From positions 62,001-126,000 of the forward strand of contig NZ_JACIDM010000001.1 of NCBI RefSeq assembly GCF_014196335.1: DNA of 64,000 nt, in the 5' to 3' direction. Positions 44,874 through 53,356 of this stretch are shown here, piece after piece (position 1 is the first letter of the stretch; each line of letters opens with the position of its first letter). Source of the stretch: Brevundimonas lenta (lineage in GTDB: Bacteria > Pseudomonadota > Alphaproteobacteria > Caulobacterales > Caulobacteraceae). A program made the position numbers and the translations under genes. Under the pieces are notes generated by a model, which did not search any database, was not told where the DNA came from, and worked only from the letters and a program-made list of their open reading frames with translations.

Positions 44874-45695
44874 ATGGCCGCCGAGAGCAGCTGGAACATG
44901 CCCGCGGGCGAACTCATGAAGGGCAAGAAGGGCCTGGTCATGGGCGTCGCGAACGCCAACTCCATCGCCTGGGGCATCGCCTCCCAGCTGGCCGCGCAAG
45001 GCGCGGAGCTGGCCTTCACCTACCTCGGCGAGGGCCTCGAGCGCCGCGTGCGTCCGCTGGCCGAGAGCGTCGGCGCCAAGCTGCTGATCCAGGCCGACGT
45101 CACCGACGACGCCTCCATGGACGCCGCCTTCGCCGAGCTGGAGAAGGAGTTCGGCACGATCGACTTCGTCGTCCACTCGGTCGCCTTCGCCAACAAGGAC
45201 GAGCTGAAGGGCTCGTTCGTCGAGAACACCAGCCGCGAGAGCTTCCTGCTGGCCATGAACATCTCGGCCTTCAGCTTCGTCGACGTGGCCAAGCGCGCCT
45301 CGAAGCTGATGCCCAACGGCGGTTCGCTGGTCACCATGACCTACCTCGGCTCCGAGCGGGCCATCCCGAACTACAACACCATGGGCGTGGCCAAGGCCGC
45401 GCTTGAGGCCGCGACCCGCTACATCGCCCGCGACCTGGGTCCCAAGGGCATCCGCGTCAACGCCATCTCGGCCGGCGCCATGCGCACTCTGTCGCTGGCC
45501 GGCATCTCCGGCGGCCGCGGCATGATCGCCCAGGGCCGCGCCATGTCGGCGATGAAGGAAGACACCTCGATGGAAGGCGTCGCCGGCTGCGCCCTGTGGC
45601 TCTGCTCGGACCTCGGCTTCTCGACCACCGGCGAAGTCATCCACGTCGACGCCGGCTTCCACATGATGGGCCTGGCGGGCGACGAGGAAGCCTGA
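44874..45695 (+). CDS. fabI: FabI, enoyl-ACP reductase (NADH)
   Basis: The protein has 273 aa. FabI reduces trans-2-enoyl-ACP, the last step of each elongation cycle, and is the target of triclosan. MGVANANSIAWGIA holds the nucleotide-binding turn. The short-chain dehydrogenase catalytic pair is Tyr167 and Lys174 in NYNTMGVAK (Y-x6-K typical of FabI). TYLGSERAIP and GPKGIRVNAISAG fit. GAGGAG precedes the ATG. It lies after fabA-fabB with one opposite-strand gene between. Confidence 0.95.
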   Translation: MAAESSWNMPAGELMKGKKGLVMGVANANSIAWGIASQLAAQGAELAFTYLGEGLERRVRPLAESVGAKLLIQADVTDDASMDAAFAELEKEFGTIDFVVHSVAFANKDELKGSFVENTSRESFLLAMNISAFSFVDVAKRASKLMPNGGSLVTMTYLGSERAIPNYNTMGVAKAALEAATRYIARDLGPKGIRVNAISAGAMRTLSLAGISGGRGMIAQGRAMSAMKEDTSMEGVAGCALWLCSDLGFSTTGEVIHVDAGFHMMGLAGDEEA

Positions 45696-45699
45696 CCCG

Positions 45700-46107
45700 T
45701 CAGTCCGTGGCATCGGGGCCGCGATAGGCGGCCTCGATATTGTTGCCGTCGGGATCCAGCACGAAGGCGCCGTAGTACTGATCCGCGCCCTCGCGCGGGC
45801 CGGGCGCGCCGTTGTCGCGTCCGCCCGCCTTCAGCGCAGCCTCGTAAAACGCCTGCACCATCGCCTTGCTCTCGGCGCTGAAGGCCACGTGCATCTGGTT
45901 GATTCCCGGCCGCGAACCCTCGACCCAGTACGACGGGATCAGCGTCCCGATCCACAGATAGGGGATCGCCTCCTCCTGGCTCTTGCCCAGCACGAAGAAC
46001 TCCGGGTGCAGGGTCCTCGTCTGCAGGCCGAGCGCCTCGGCTACGGCGTCGTAGAAGCGGCGCGCGGCCTTCAGGTCAGAGACGACGATTCCGGTATGAT
46101 CGAGCAT
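45700..46107 (-). CDS. VOC family (glyoxalase-fold) protein
   Basis: The protein has 135 aa. It begins MLDHTGIVVSDLKAARRFYDAV and ends FVLDPDGNNIEAAYRGP, both typical of the vicinal oxygen chelate fold. Metal ligands are likely His3 (LDHTG), His in NQMHVAFSA and Glu in NNIEA. Possible roles include isomerase, dioxygenase or antibiotic binding; I cannot say which. ATG at 46107 is the family start. It is last in a minus-strand group with KTSC and DUF3597 genes. Confidence 0.82.
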   Translation of the reverse strand: MLDHTGIVVSDLKAARRFYDAVAEALGLQTRTLHPEFFVLGKSQEEAIPYLWIGTLIPSYWVEGSRPGINQMHVAFSAESKAMVQAFYEAALKAGGRDNGAPGPREGADQYYGAFVLDPDGNNIEAAYRGPDATD

Positions 46108-46150
46108 GAAGCCCGAAACGCCCGTTCTGACGCGGCGTTCCTGGCCCATC

Positions 46151-46360
46151 TCAGGGCAGGGCGATGCTGACCCTTTCGAACGTGAACCGTTCCCGGATAT
46201 GGCTGGCGAAGAACCCGCCCTTCGACTGCGCCACCCTCAGGCCGTCGAAGATCATCGGCGGCACGTCCAGGTAGTCGTAGACGTCGCCGCTCACGAAGGT
46301 GATGCGCAGCCGGCGCTTCGGTTCGTCGTAGCTGAAGCCCCGGATGACGCTGGAGGGCAT
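46151..46360 (-). CDS. KTSC domain protein
   Basis: The protein has 69 aa, all one KTSC domain (MPSSVIRGFSYDEPKRRLRITFVSGDVYDYLDVPP, SKGGFFASHIRERF). The family name comes from the KTSC motif near the C-terminus. Here the corresponding stretch is SKGGFF. The domain is small and of unknown role, sometimes fused to RNA-related enzymes. It lies 43 bases upstream of the VOC gene and 12 bases downstream of the DUF3597 gene, probably one transcript. Confidence 0.85.
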   Translation of the reverse strand: MPSSVIRGFSYDEPKRRLRITFVSGDVYDYLDVPPMIFDGLRVAQSKGGFFASHIRERFTFERVSIALP

Positions 46361-46372
46361 CTCCGCCTCCGG

Positions 46373-46762
46373 TCAGTCCCGCAGCGACGCCGGAACGATG
46401 CCGCCGTTGGCCTCCAGCCGGGCCCACACCGCCTTCGACAGGGCGATGTTCTGCTCGGCGCTGCCGTGCTCGCCGGCATGCACGCCCAGCTCTCCGGCCA
46501 GTTCCTTGCGCGCCGTCAGGCTGGAGTCGAGGTCCAGCAGCTTCAGCAGATCGACGATCGAGGTCCGCCAGTTGCCGCCCCCGCCCTTGGCCTCGGCCAT
46601 GGCCGCCAGCACCGCCTCGACGTCCACGGGCGGCGGCGCGGCGGCCGGCGCGACAGGCGCGGCTGGCGCTGCGGCCGGAGCCGCCTGCGGGGCCGGAGCG
46701 GCCGGGGCCGCAGGTTTGCGATGACCGCGAATACGGTCCCAGATCGAACTGAAGATACTCAT
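46373..46762 (-). CDS. DUF3597 domain protein
   Basis: The protein has 129 aa. A short basic helix (MSIFSSIWDRIRGHR) leads to an Ala/Pro-rich linker (residues 16-45). The DUF3597 domain follows (VDVEAVLAAMAEAKGGGGNWRTSIVDLLKLLDLDSSLTARKELAGELG...SLRD), resembling a LysM-associated or cell-wall linked helix bundle. Function unknown. First of the three-gene minus-strand group DUF3597-KTSC-VOC. Confidence 0.82.
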   Translation of the reverse strand: MSIFSSIWDRIRGHRKPAAPAAPAPQAAPAAAPAAPVAPAAAPPPVDVEAVLAAMAEAKGGGGNWRTSIVDLLKLLDLDSSLTARKELAGELGVHAGEHGSAEQNIALSKAVWARLEANGGIVPASLRD

Positions 46763-46896
46763 GGCGCCGCCTTCTCCTGAATGGTCAGGCGGCTAACGCT
46801 CGCAGGGGGCCGCGGTTCACCATCCGGCTCAGGTCTCCGCCCGATTGACTGGACCGCCCGCCATGAGAGCGTGCCCCTCCCCCAAGGAGGCGCCCC

Positions 46897-47073
46897 ATGG
46901 CCCACAAGTTCGAGATCTGGAAGGACAAGGCGGGCGAGTTCCGCGTCCGCTTCAAATACAACGCCGAGACCATCTTCTCGACGGAAGGCTACACCTCGAA
47001 AGCCTCGGCGCAGAACGCCATCGACTCCATCAAGTCCAACGGACCCGGGGCCGAGGTCGAGGACAACAGCTAG
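46897..47073 (+). CDS. DUF1508 (YegP-like) small protein
   Basis: The protein has 58 aa: a single DUF1508 repeat, starting MAHKFEIWKDKAGEFRVRFKYN and containing the family pattern GYTSKASAQNAIDSIKSN. GGAGG is 7 bases before the ATG at 46897. The gene is too short for most gene-finding cut-offs. E. coli YegP has two such repeats; this has one. Role unknown. Its TAG stop shares CTAG with the rimM stop on the other strand. Confidence 0.85.
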   Translation: MAHKFEIWKDKAGEFRVRFKYNAETIFSTEGYTSKASAQNAIDSIKSNGPGAEVEDNS

Positions 47074-47597
47074 TCCGGCTCGCGCTCGCCGATCTCGGTC
47101 GGCCGCACCACCAGCACCCAGCCGTCGGCCAGGTGCAGGTCGGGCACCGCGTCCTTCGTGAACGGCAGATACCAGGTCTGGCCGCCCGCCGCCGGCGCGA
47201 TCTCCAGCATGTCGTCGGCGCCGAAATTCTGCACCGACTTCACCGTGCCGAGCACCACGCCCTCCGGATCACGGGCCTGCACGCCGACCAGATCGGTCAG
47301 ATAGAACTCGTCCTCGTCCGGCTCGGGCAGGCGCTCGCGCGGAATAAACAGCTTCAGCCCGCGCAGGGCGTCGGCCTCCTCCTTGGTGGCGATCTCCTTC
47401 GCCCGACCGACCAGACCGACCTTGTCCGGCCGTCCCGACAGCAGCGTCAGGCCCGTCGAACCGTCCGCCCGCAGCAGGTCGCGATACCCCAGCAGCGCCA
47501 TCGGGTCGGCCGTATACGCCGTCACCCGCACCTCGCCCTTGACCCCGAACCCGCCGGAGACCTGGCCGACCAGAATGAGCTTGCTGTCGCTAGCCAT
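47070..47597 (-). CDS. rimM: RimM, 16S rRNA processing/ribosome maturation factor
   Basis: The protein has 175 aa. RimM helps assemble the 30S head with ribosomal protein S19. The N-terminal barrel has LVGQVSGGFGVKGEVRVTAYTADP; the PRC-barrel half has YLTDLVGVQARDPEGVVLGTVKSVQNFGADDMLEI and WYLPFTKDAVPDL. The start is ATG at 47597. It follows rpsP on the minus strand, the usual rpsP-rimM order, but a repeat element lies between them. Confidence 0.94.
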   Translation of the reverse strand: MASDSKLILVGQVSGGFGVKGEVRVTAYTADPMALLGYRDLLRADGSTGLTLLSGRPDKVGLVGRAKEIATKEEADALRGLKLFIPRERLPEPDEDEFYLTDLVGVQARDPEGVVLGTVKSVQNFGADDMLEIAPAAGGQTWYLPFTKDAVPDLHLADGWVLVVRPTEIGEREPD

Positions 47598-47605
47598 GGA
47601 AACCT

Positions 47606-47731
47606 CCGCTCATCCCGGCGAAGGCCGGGACCCAGATCAGAAACGCCGCTCCAGATAGCAGAAGAGCAGCGTCCGGAAATCCGGACACTGCTCTCTGTCA
47701 TCCCGGCCCCGGCGTTCGCCGGGGTGAGCGG
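47606..47731 (+). repeat. REP-like inverted repeat element, copy 2
   Basis: The left arm 47606-47635 matches the arm at 5259 in 29 of 30 bases (CGAAGGCC for CGAAAGCC). The right arm 47698-47731 is a diverged inverted copy (GCGTTCGCCGGGG, GTGAGCGG). It fills the rpsP-rimM gap. A separate hairpin lies inside it at 47664-47693. Confidence 0.78.
47664..47693. repeat. Stem-loop in the rpsP-rimM gap
   Basis: GAGCAGCGTCCGG, loop AAAT and CCGGACACTGCTC pair at 12 of 13 positions. There is no T-run, so it is a processing or stability structure rather than a clear terminator. Confidence 0.65.
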
Positions 47732-47742
47732 ATGAGAAACCC

Positions 47743-48327
47743 TTAGGCCTCGGTCTTCTCTTCGCCGGCTTCGGCGGCCGGGGCTTCTTCAGCAGCGGCT
47801 TCAGCGGCCGGAGCCTCTTCAGCAGCGGCTTCGGCGGCCGGGGCTTCTTCAGCAGCCGGGGCCTCTTCGACCGCCGGAGCGTTCTTGGCGGCTTCGGCGG
47901 CGGCGGCGGCTTCTTCCTTGGCGCGGACGGCGGCTTCAGCGGCTTCCACCTTGGCGGCGGCTTCAGCTTCGGCGCGGTCAGCTTCGCGCTGGGCGCGCTC
48001 GGCGGCGCGCTCTTGCGCCTTCTTGCCCGGCTGGGCCTTGTTCGGGTTGTTCGACTGGGTCCACTTCACCTTGCCGGCCAGTTCCTCGTTCTGCGACAGG
48101 AAGCGGGCGACGCGGTCGGTCGGCTGGGCGCCCTTGCCGAGCCATTCGGCGATACGGTCGGCCTTCAGCGTCACGCGGGGCTGTTCGCCGTCGCGCGGCA
48201 GCATCGGGTTGTAGGAACCAACGCGCTCGATGAACTTGCCGTCGCGCGGCGAGTGCGAGTCAGCGACGACGATGTAGTAGTACGGGCGCTTCTTGGCGCC
48301 GCCACGGGCCAGACGGATCTTCAGCAT
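47743..48327 (-). CDS. rpsP: Ribosomal protein bS16 with long Ala/Glu-rich tail
   Basis: The protein has 194 aa against about 80-90 in most bacteria. The S16 core is residues 1-84 ([41 protein letters not shown], then [10 protein letters not shown]). [26 protein letters not shown] coiled-coil-like stretch follows (101-145). A repetitive tail (150-194) has several [10 protein letters not shown] repeats. The tail is probably flexible and outside the ribosome core. It lies 27 bases downstream of ffh. Confidence 0.95.
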   Translation of the reverse strand: MLKIRLARGGAKKRPYYYIVVADSHSPRDGKFIERVGSYNPMLPRDGEQPRVTLKADRIAEWLGKGAQPTDRVARFLSQNEELAGKVKWTQSNNPNKAQPGKKAQERAAERAQREADRAEAEAAAKVEAAEAAVRAKEEAAAAAEAAKNAPAVEEAPAAEEAPAAEAAAEEAPAAEAAAEEAPAAEAGEEKTEA

Positions 48328-48354
48328 TTTCGGTCTCTTTCTTCAGACGTAGTC

Positions 48355-49878
48355 TTATTTCTTGGGAGGGAAGCCCGGCAGGCCCGGAAGCCCCCCCGGC
48401 AGTTGTCCGCCGCCCAGTCCGGCGAGCCGGTCCTGAAGGGCTTTCATTTCGTCGGCGCTCGGCTCGGGCATCTTGCCCCCGCCCATCGCCTTCAGGCGGG
48501 CCATGTCCGGTCCGCCCATTCCACCGCCGCCGAGGCCGCCGAGCATGGCGGCCATCTGCTGCATCTTCTTCGGCCCGCCGCGCGACAGCGACTTGACCAT
48601 GTCGGCCATCTGCCGGTGCTGCTTCAGCAGACGATTGATGTCCTGGACCTCGACGCCGGCGCCGGCGGCGACGCGCTTCTTGCGGCTGGCGTTCAGCAGG
48701 TCCGGCTTCTTGCGCTCGGCCTTGGTCATCGAGCTGATGATCGCTTCCTGGCGGGCGATCATGCGGTCGTCGATGTTGGCGTCGGCCATCTGGGCCTTCA
48801 TCTTCGCGACACCGGGCAGCATGCCCATGATGCCCTGAAGGCCGCCCATCTTCTTCATCTGGGCCAGTTGGCCGGCCAGATCGTTCAGGTCGAACTGCCC
48901 CTTGGCCAGCTTGCGGGCCATGGCCTCGGCCTTGGAGGCGTCCAGCTCCTGGCTGGCCTTCTCGACCAGGGCGACGATGTCGCCCTGACCCAGGATGCGG
49001 CCGGCGACGCGGCGGGCGTCGAACACGTCCAGCGCATCGACCTTTTCGCCGGCGCCCAGGTATTTGATCGGCAGGCCGGTGACGGCCCGCATCGACAGCA
49101 TGGCGCCGCCGCGGCCGTCGCCGTCGGCGCGGGTCAGCACCAGACCGGTCAGCGGCAGACGTTCGTGGAAGGCCTTGGCGGTGCGGACAGCGTCCTGACC
49201 GGTCAGGCTGTCGGCGACCAGCAGGGTCTCGATCGGCTTCGACACGGCGGCGACTTCCGCCACCTCGGCCATCAGGGCCTCATCGAGCGTTATCCGGCCG
49301 GCGGTGTCGAGGATCAGGACGTCGAAGCCCTGCAGCTTCGCCGACTGCAGCGCGCGTTTGGTGATCTGGACCGCGCTCTCGCCCTTCACGATCGGAAGGG
49401 TGGCGACCTCGATCTGTTTGCCGAGGGTTTCGAGCTGCTCCATGGCCGCCGGACGACGCGTGTCCAGCGAGGCCATCATGACCTTCTTGCGATCGAACTT
49501 CGTAAGCCGCAGCGCCAGCTTGGCCGAGGTCGTCGTCTTGCCCGAGCCCTGCAGGCCGGCCATCAGGATGACGGCGGGCGGCGTAGCGTTCAGGTTGATC
49601 GGGGTCGGCTCATCGCCGCCCAGCATCTCCACCAGGCCGTCGTAGACGATCTTGATGACCTGATCGGCCGGCTTGACCGAACGGATGACCTCTTCGCCGG
49701 TGGCGCGCTCGGTGGCGAAGGCGATGAAGTCCTTGACGACGGGCAGGGCGACGTCGGCCTCGAGCAGCGCCACGCGAACTTCGCGCATCGCCTCGGCCAC
49801 GTCCTTTTCGGACAGGGCGCCGCGACCGGTGATCCGGTCGAAAACCCCTGTCAGCCGCTCGTTCAGAGCCTCGAACAT
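48355..49878 (-). CDS. ffh: Ffh, signal recognition particle GTPase (SRP54)
   Basis: The protein has 507 aa. Ffh binds 4.5S RNA and signal sequences and delivers nascent membrane proteins to FtsY. The N domain (MFEALNERLTGVFDRITGRG) is followed by the G domain with GLQGSGKTTTSAKL, DTAGRITLDE and TRADGDGRGG. The M domain has GMGDIVAL-type GQGDIVALVEKA and GAGVEVQDINRLLKQH. It ends in a Gly/Met/Pro-rich tail. ATG at 49878 with GAGG 5 bases before is preferred to the GTG at 49884. A structured leader lies upstream. Confidence 0.95.
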   Translation of the reverse strand: MFEALNERLTGVFDRITGRGALSEKDVAEAMREVRVALLEADVALPVVKDFIAFATERATGEEVIRSVKPADQVIKIVYDGLVEMLGGDEPTPINLNATPPAVILMAGLQGSGKTTTSAKLALRLTKFDRKKVMMASLDTRRPAAMEQLETLGKQIEVATLPIVKGESAVQITKRALQSAKLQGFDVLILDTAGRITLDEALMAEVAEVAAVSKPIETLLVADSLTGQDAVRTAKAFHERLPLTGLVLTRADGDGRGGAMLSMRAVTGLPIKYLGAGEKVDALDVFDARRVAGRILGQGDIVALVEKASQELDASKAEAMARKLAKGQFDLNDLAGQLAQMKKMGGLQGIMGMLPGVAKMKAQMADANIDDRMIARQEAIISSMTKAERKKPDLLNASRKKRVAAGAGVEVQDINRLLKQHRQMADMVKSLSRGGPKKMQQMAAMLGGLGGGGMGGPDMARLKAMGGGKMPEPSADEMKALQDRLAGLGGGQLPGGLPGLPGFPPKK

Positions 49879-50213
49879 CAACACCTCATTTGGCGTTGAA
49901 CCCGGGTCCCCATAGAGAAATGGCCTCTGGCGACGATCACGTCGGCAGAGGGTTCTCGCCGGGCTCGTCCTGTCGAAACAGGGGTCGTCCCGGTGGAGAC
50001 GCAGGGTTCACTTGCGCCGGAAGCGGCGGCTTATGACGGAAAACCGGGGCCAAGACAAGGCGCGAAGGCGCCGGAGTGAACGCCGTTCAGGTTTCTGCGA
50101 ATTCACGCAATGTCCTGATTTGGCCGCGAAACGCTCACCGACCTGCAACAGCGCGGGCGCAATTTGGCCCCGTCGCCGACACGCGCGATGCAGCGCTCTC
50201 CCAGGAGACGAAC
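49879..50213. other. Gap between ffh and the UrcA gene, with folded RNA candidate
   Basis: The 335 bases separate divergent ffh and UrcA genes. The ffh side (49897-50010) can fold into a closed multi-hairpin structure described separately. No gene is supported in the rest (50011-50213), which should hold both promoters. Confidence 0.6.
49897..50010 (-). ncRNA. Candidate structured leader RNA upstream of ffh
   Basis: A 7-bp helix (TGAACCC at 49897-49903 with GGGTTCA at 50004-50010) encloses two hairpins. One is at 49924-49951 (CCTCTG and CGACG stems around a 4-base loop, with one G-G mismatch). The other has outer stem 49959-49963 with 49989-49993 and inner stem 49969-49982, whose loop is TTCG on the minus strand. 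The ffh start is 19 bases downstream. No 4.5S RNA signature (GGAA-loop with AGGCCCGGAAGG) is present. Cis-acting leader or small RNA cannot be told apart by sequence alone. Confidence 0.5.
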
Positions 50214-50513
50214 ATGAAAGTCTTGGCTTCTCTGGCCGCCGTCGTAGTGATGGCCGCCGCCGGTACCGCGTCCGCACAGGTCGCCACCATCGAGTGGCGC
50301 GACCTCAACCTGGCCACCGTCGCCGGCGGAGACACCTTCGACGTCCGCGTCGATGCGGCCGCCAACCGGGTGTGCAGATTCTCCCGTCGCATGGACGCTC
50401 TCGTCAGCGACCGGACCTTCTGCCTCCGCAGCGTCCGGCAGGAAGCCGTCCGCCAGCTGCCTCGCGCAGCCCAGGTCGACTACGCCCAAAGCCGCCGCGC
50501 GGTCGCCTATTGA
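50214..50513 (+). CDS. UrcA family secreted protein, copy 1
   Basis: The protein has 99 aa with a signal peptide (MKVLASLAAVVVMAAAGTASAQ). The UrcA pattern is seen as IEWRDLNLATVAGGDTFDVRVDAAANRVC, with a second Cys in FCLRSVRQEAV. The family is common in Caulobacterales and sphingomonads and its role is unknown. GGAGA precedes the ATG at 50214. A paralogue follows at 50686. Confidence 0.82.
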   Translation: MKVLASLAAVVVMAAAGTASAQVATIEWRDLNLATVAGGDTFDVRVDAAANRVCRFSRRMDALVSDRTFCLRSVRQEAVRQLPRAAQVDYAQSRRAVAY

Positions 50514-50685
50514 TGTCGGGAGCCGCACTGCATTGCGGCTATCCGCTTGTCATAAACGTGGCTTGTGATTGACTGACCAGTACTCACCCTGACTTCTCGG
50601 AATTATCACGGTTTGCCGCTGGTAGACGTCACAAGAACCACTCATCTGGCTTGTGTCGCAATGCCCGCGACAAGAGGATACTCCA

Positions 50686-50997
50686 ATGCTCAGGACCCTT
50701 GCTTCCCTCACCGCCGTCACCCTGCTGTCCGCAGGATCCGCCGCCGCACAGGACGTTCGTGTTTCCTACGGCGATCTGGATCTCGCCAGCTACTCGGGCA
50801 CGGTCGCCTTCGACGCCCGGGTGGCGAAAGGCGTGCGTGACGCCTGCCGCCACGGCCCCCGCCTGGTCGACACCCTCTGTGTCATGAAAGTCCAGCGCGA
50901 AGCCGTCGGCCTGCTCCCCGCAGCGCGCCAGGAAGACTACGCCCGCGCCCGTCGCGACGAACGCCTCGTCGTCCGCGCGCCCACCATCCCGAACTAG
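50686..50997 (+). CDS. UrcA family secreted protein, copy 2
   Basis: The protein has 103 aa with signal MLRTLASLTAVTLLSAGSAAAQ. The body VSYGDLDLASYSGTVAFDARVAKGVRDACR, LCVMKVQREAVGLLPAARQEDYARARR is parallel to copy 1 (DLNLATVAGG..FDVRV and CLRSVRQEAVRQLPRAAQVDYAQSRR). AGAGGA precedes the ATG. The two genes are about 170 bases apart; a short palindrome (50521-50540) follows copy 1. A terminator lies after copy 2. Confidence 0.82.
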   Translation: MLRTLASLTAVTLLSAGSAAAQDVRVSYGDLDLASYSGTVAFDARVAKGVRDACRHGPRLVDTLCVMKVQREAVGLLPAARQEDYARARRDERLVVRAPTIPN

Positions 50998-51000
50998 GCT

Positions 51001-51034
51001 ACGAAAAAGGCCCGCGGATCGCTCCGCGGGCCTT
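51001..51034 (-). terminator. Terminator between UrcA copy 2 and the M3 peptidase gene
   Basis: A perfect 10-bp stem GGCCCGCGGA / TCCGCGGGCC with loop TCGC lies at 51009-51032. On the minus strand it is followed by TTTTTCGT, so it mainly ends the M3 peptidase transcript; it may also stop the UrcA transcript from the other side. Confidence 0.85.
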
Positions 51035-51056
51035 GTCCGTTCTGGCTCCCGACGTC

Positions 51057-53231
51057 CTACGAAGTCGGGAAGCCGCGCACCTTCAGCAGCGCCCGCACGT
51101 CCGGGTCGCGACCGCGGAAGGCGCGATAGGCCTCGGCGCGGTCCACCGTATTGCCCGGCGCCAGCATGATCGACTTGAAGCGGCCGGCGATCTCCGGATT
51201 GAAGACGTCGCCCGACTCCTCGAAATACGCCCAGGTGTCGGCGTCCATCGTCTCGGACCACAGGTACGAGTAGTAGCCGGCCGAGTAGCTGTCCGACGTG
51301 AACAGGTGATTGAACTGCGGCAGACGGTGCCGCATCACGATCTCCTTCGGCATGCCGTAACGGTCCAGCGACGCTTTCTCGAACGCGTCGATGTCGGTCG
51401 GCGGTGCCGTCTGGGTGTGCAGGTCCATGTCGACCAGCGCCGACGACAGATAGCTGACCGTCGCATAGCCCTGGTTGAAGGTGGCGGCGGCCTCGACCTT
51501 GTCGATCAGGCTTTGCGGCATCGATTGGCCGGTTTCGGCGTGCTTCAGATAGCCGTCCAGGATCGGACGGGTCAGCACCCAGTGCTCGTGCACCTGCGAC
51601 GGATATTCGACGAAGTCGCGCGGCGTGCCGCCCAGGGCCGGATAGACCACGTTCGACGAATAGGCGTGCAGGGTGTGACCGAACTCGTGGAACAGGGTCT
51701 CGGCGTCGTCCAGCGAGATCAGGATCGGCTCGCCGCCCTCGGCCTTGATGAAGTTGTTGTTGTTCGAGCCGAGCGTGTTCTTCGGTCCGTCGAACGACGA
51801 ATGCGACCGGTAGGTCGTCATCCACGCGCCCGAGCGCTTGCCCGGACGGGCGTAGTCGTCGGCGTAGTACAGGCCGATCGGACGGCCGGCGTCCTTGACC
51901 TCATAGACCACGACATCCGGATGCCAGACCGGCACCGCGCCCGTCGGCAGCTTGTCGAAGGTGAAACCGTACAGGCGGCGCGCCATCTCGAACGAGCCGG
52001 CGCGGACATTGTTCAGCTCGAAGTACGGCTTCAGCTCGTTCTGATCGAGGTCGTACTTCTGCTTCCGGACCTTCTCCGCATAGTAGAGGTAGTCCCACGG
52101 CTCGATGTCGTGACCGGCGAGGGCGCGCATGTCCGCGACTTCCTCGGCGACGCGGGCCTTGGCCGGCGCCCATACGCGGTTCATCAGGTCGAACGCCGCA
52201 TCCGGCGTCTTGGCCATGGTGTCCTGCATGCGCAGTTCAGCGTGGTTGTTGTAGCCCAGCAGGCGGGCGCGCTGCTGACGCAGGCGGACGATCTCGGCGA
52301 TCGTGGCGTTGGTGTCGTTGGCGTCGCCGTTGTCGCCGCGGTTCACGAATTTGCGCCACACCTTCTCGCGCAGCTCGCGGTCGTCGGCGAAGGTCAGATA
52401 CGGATCCACGCTCGAGCGCGTGTTGACGACGGCCCAGCCCTCGACGTTGCGCGAGCGTGCGGCGGCGGCGGCGGCGGCCTTGTTCGACGCCGGGATGCCG
52501 GCCATGCCCGATTCATTCGGGATGACGGTCCAGGTCTTCTCGTCGTTGACGACCTTCTGGCTGAAGGCGGTGAAGGCGTTGGCGAGGGCGGTGTTGATCC
52601 GGCCCAGCTCGGCCTTGCCGTCGGCGTCCAGCGCGGCGCCGCTGCGGATGAAGGAGTCGCGGCTGCGCACGGCGATGCGCTTCTGCTCGGCGCTCAGACC
52701 CATGGCGTCGGCGTTGTCGGCGACCGTCTTCACGCGCTGGAACAGCTTCGCGTTGAAGCTGATCTCGTCGTAGGCGGCCGACAGCAACGGCGACACCTCG
52801 GTGTCGACGGCGTTGTAGTCGTCAGACCCGATGTTCGAGGTCATCACCCCGTAGATGTTCTGGGCCAGGTCCAGCGGCTCGCCGGCCATCTGCATGGCCA
52901 CCAGGGTGTTGGCGAAGGTCGGCGGCTCGGGGTTGTTCGCGATCGCCTCGTAGTCGGCGCGCTGCAGATCGATACCTTCCAGCAGGGCTTCGCGCAGCTT
53001 GGCGGCCGTCACCTTGTCCCACGGCGGCACGCCGCCATACGAACCGGTCCAGGTCTGCAGCAGCTCGGCCTTCGGCGCCTGGGTCGGCAGGACAGCGCGC
53101 GCGATCCGCGCGTCAGCTTCCAGGCCGCCGGTCGAAGCGACGGCGCCGCCGCCGTTGGTCGTGCCGGTCGAGGTGCAGGCCGAGAGGGCCACGAAACTGC
53201 CTCCCGCGATGAGAAGGTGTCGTCTGTGCAT
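51057..53231 (-). CDS. M3 family metallopeptidase (Dcp/oligopeptidase type), lipoprotein
   Basis: The protein has 724 aa. A lipobox-like VALSACTS near residue 18 suggests a lipid-anchored periplasmic enzyme. The zinc motif HEFGH is in LFHEFGHTLHAYSS, with the third Glu further on. FVEYPSQVHEHWVL and HRLPQFNHLFTSDSYSAGYYSYLWSE are typical of peptidyl dipeptidase Dcp. It cuts dipeptides or short peptides for nutrition or peptide clearance. It is divergent from murI. Confidence 0.92.
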   Translation of the reverse strand: MHRRHLLIAGGSFVALSACTSTGTTNGGGAVASTGGLEADARIARAVLPTQAPKAELLQTWTGSYGGVPPWDKVTAAKLREALLEGIDLQRADYEAIANNPEPPTFANTLVAMQMAGEPLDLAQNIYGVMTSNIGSDDYNAVDTEVSPLLSAAYDEISFNAKLFQRVKTVADNADAMGLSAEQKRIAVRSRDSFIRSGAALDADGKAELGRINTALANAFTAFSQKVVNDEKTWTVIPNESGMAGIPASNKAAAAAAARSRNVEGWAVVNTRSSVDPYLTFADDRELREKVWRKFVNRGDNGDANDTNATIAEIVRLRQQRARLLGYNNHAELRMQDTMAKTPDAAFDLMNRVWAPAKARVAEEVADMRALAGHDIEPWDYLYYAEKVRKQKYDLDQNELKPYFELNNVRAGSFEMARRLYGFTFDKLPTGAVPVWHPDVVVYEVKDAGRPIGLYYADDYARPGKRSGAWMTTYRSHSSFDGPKNTLGSNNNNFIKAEGGEPILISLDDAETLFHEFGHTLHAYSSNVVYPALGGTPRDFVEYPSQVHEHWVLTRPILDGYLKHAETGQSMPQSLIDKVEAAATFNQGYATVSYLSSALVDMDLHTQTAPPTDIDAFEKASLDRYGMPKEIVMRHRLPQFNHLFTSDSYSAGYYSYLWSETMDADTWAYFEESGDVFNPEIAGRFKSIMLAPGNTVDRAEAYRAFRGRDPDVRALLKVRGFPTS

Positions 53232-53356
53232 ATGGAAGCTCCATGGGGGCCATTCGTTCCCGCGGACCCTAGGCCTCCCACGGCCCCGCTGTCACATGAC
53301 AGCCCCGTAATCTTCGCCGGTGGACGCGGGCTGGCGCTGCGTCTAAAGGCCGCCTC

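Noticed and set aside
49879..50213. 4.5S (SRP) RNA gene next to ffh
   Set aside because: The conserved AGGCCCGGAAGG-type loop region is absent on both strands.
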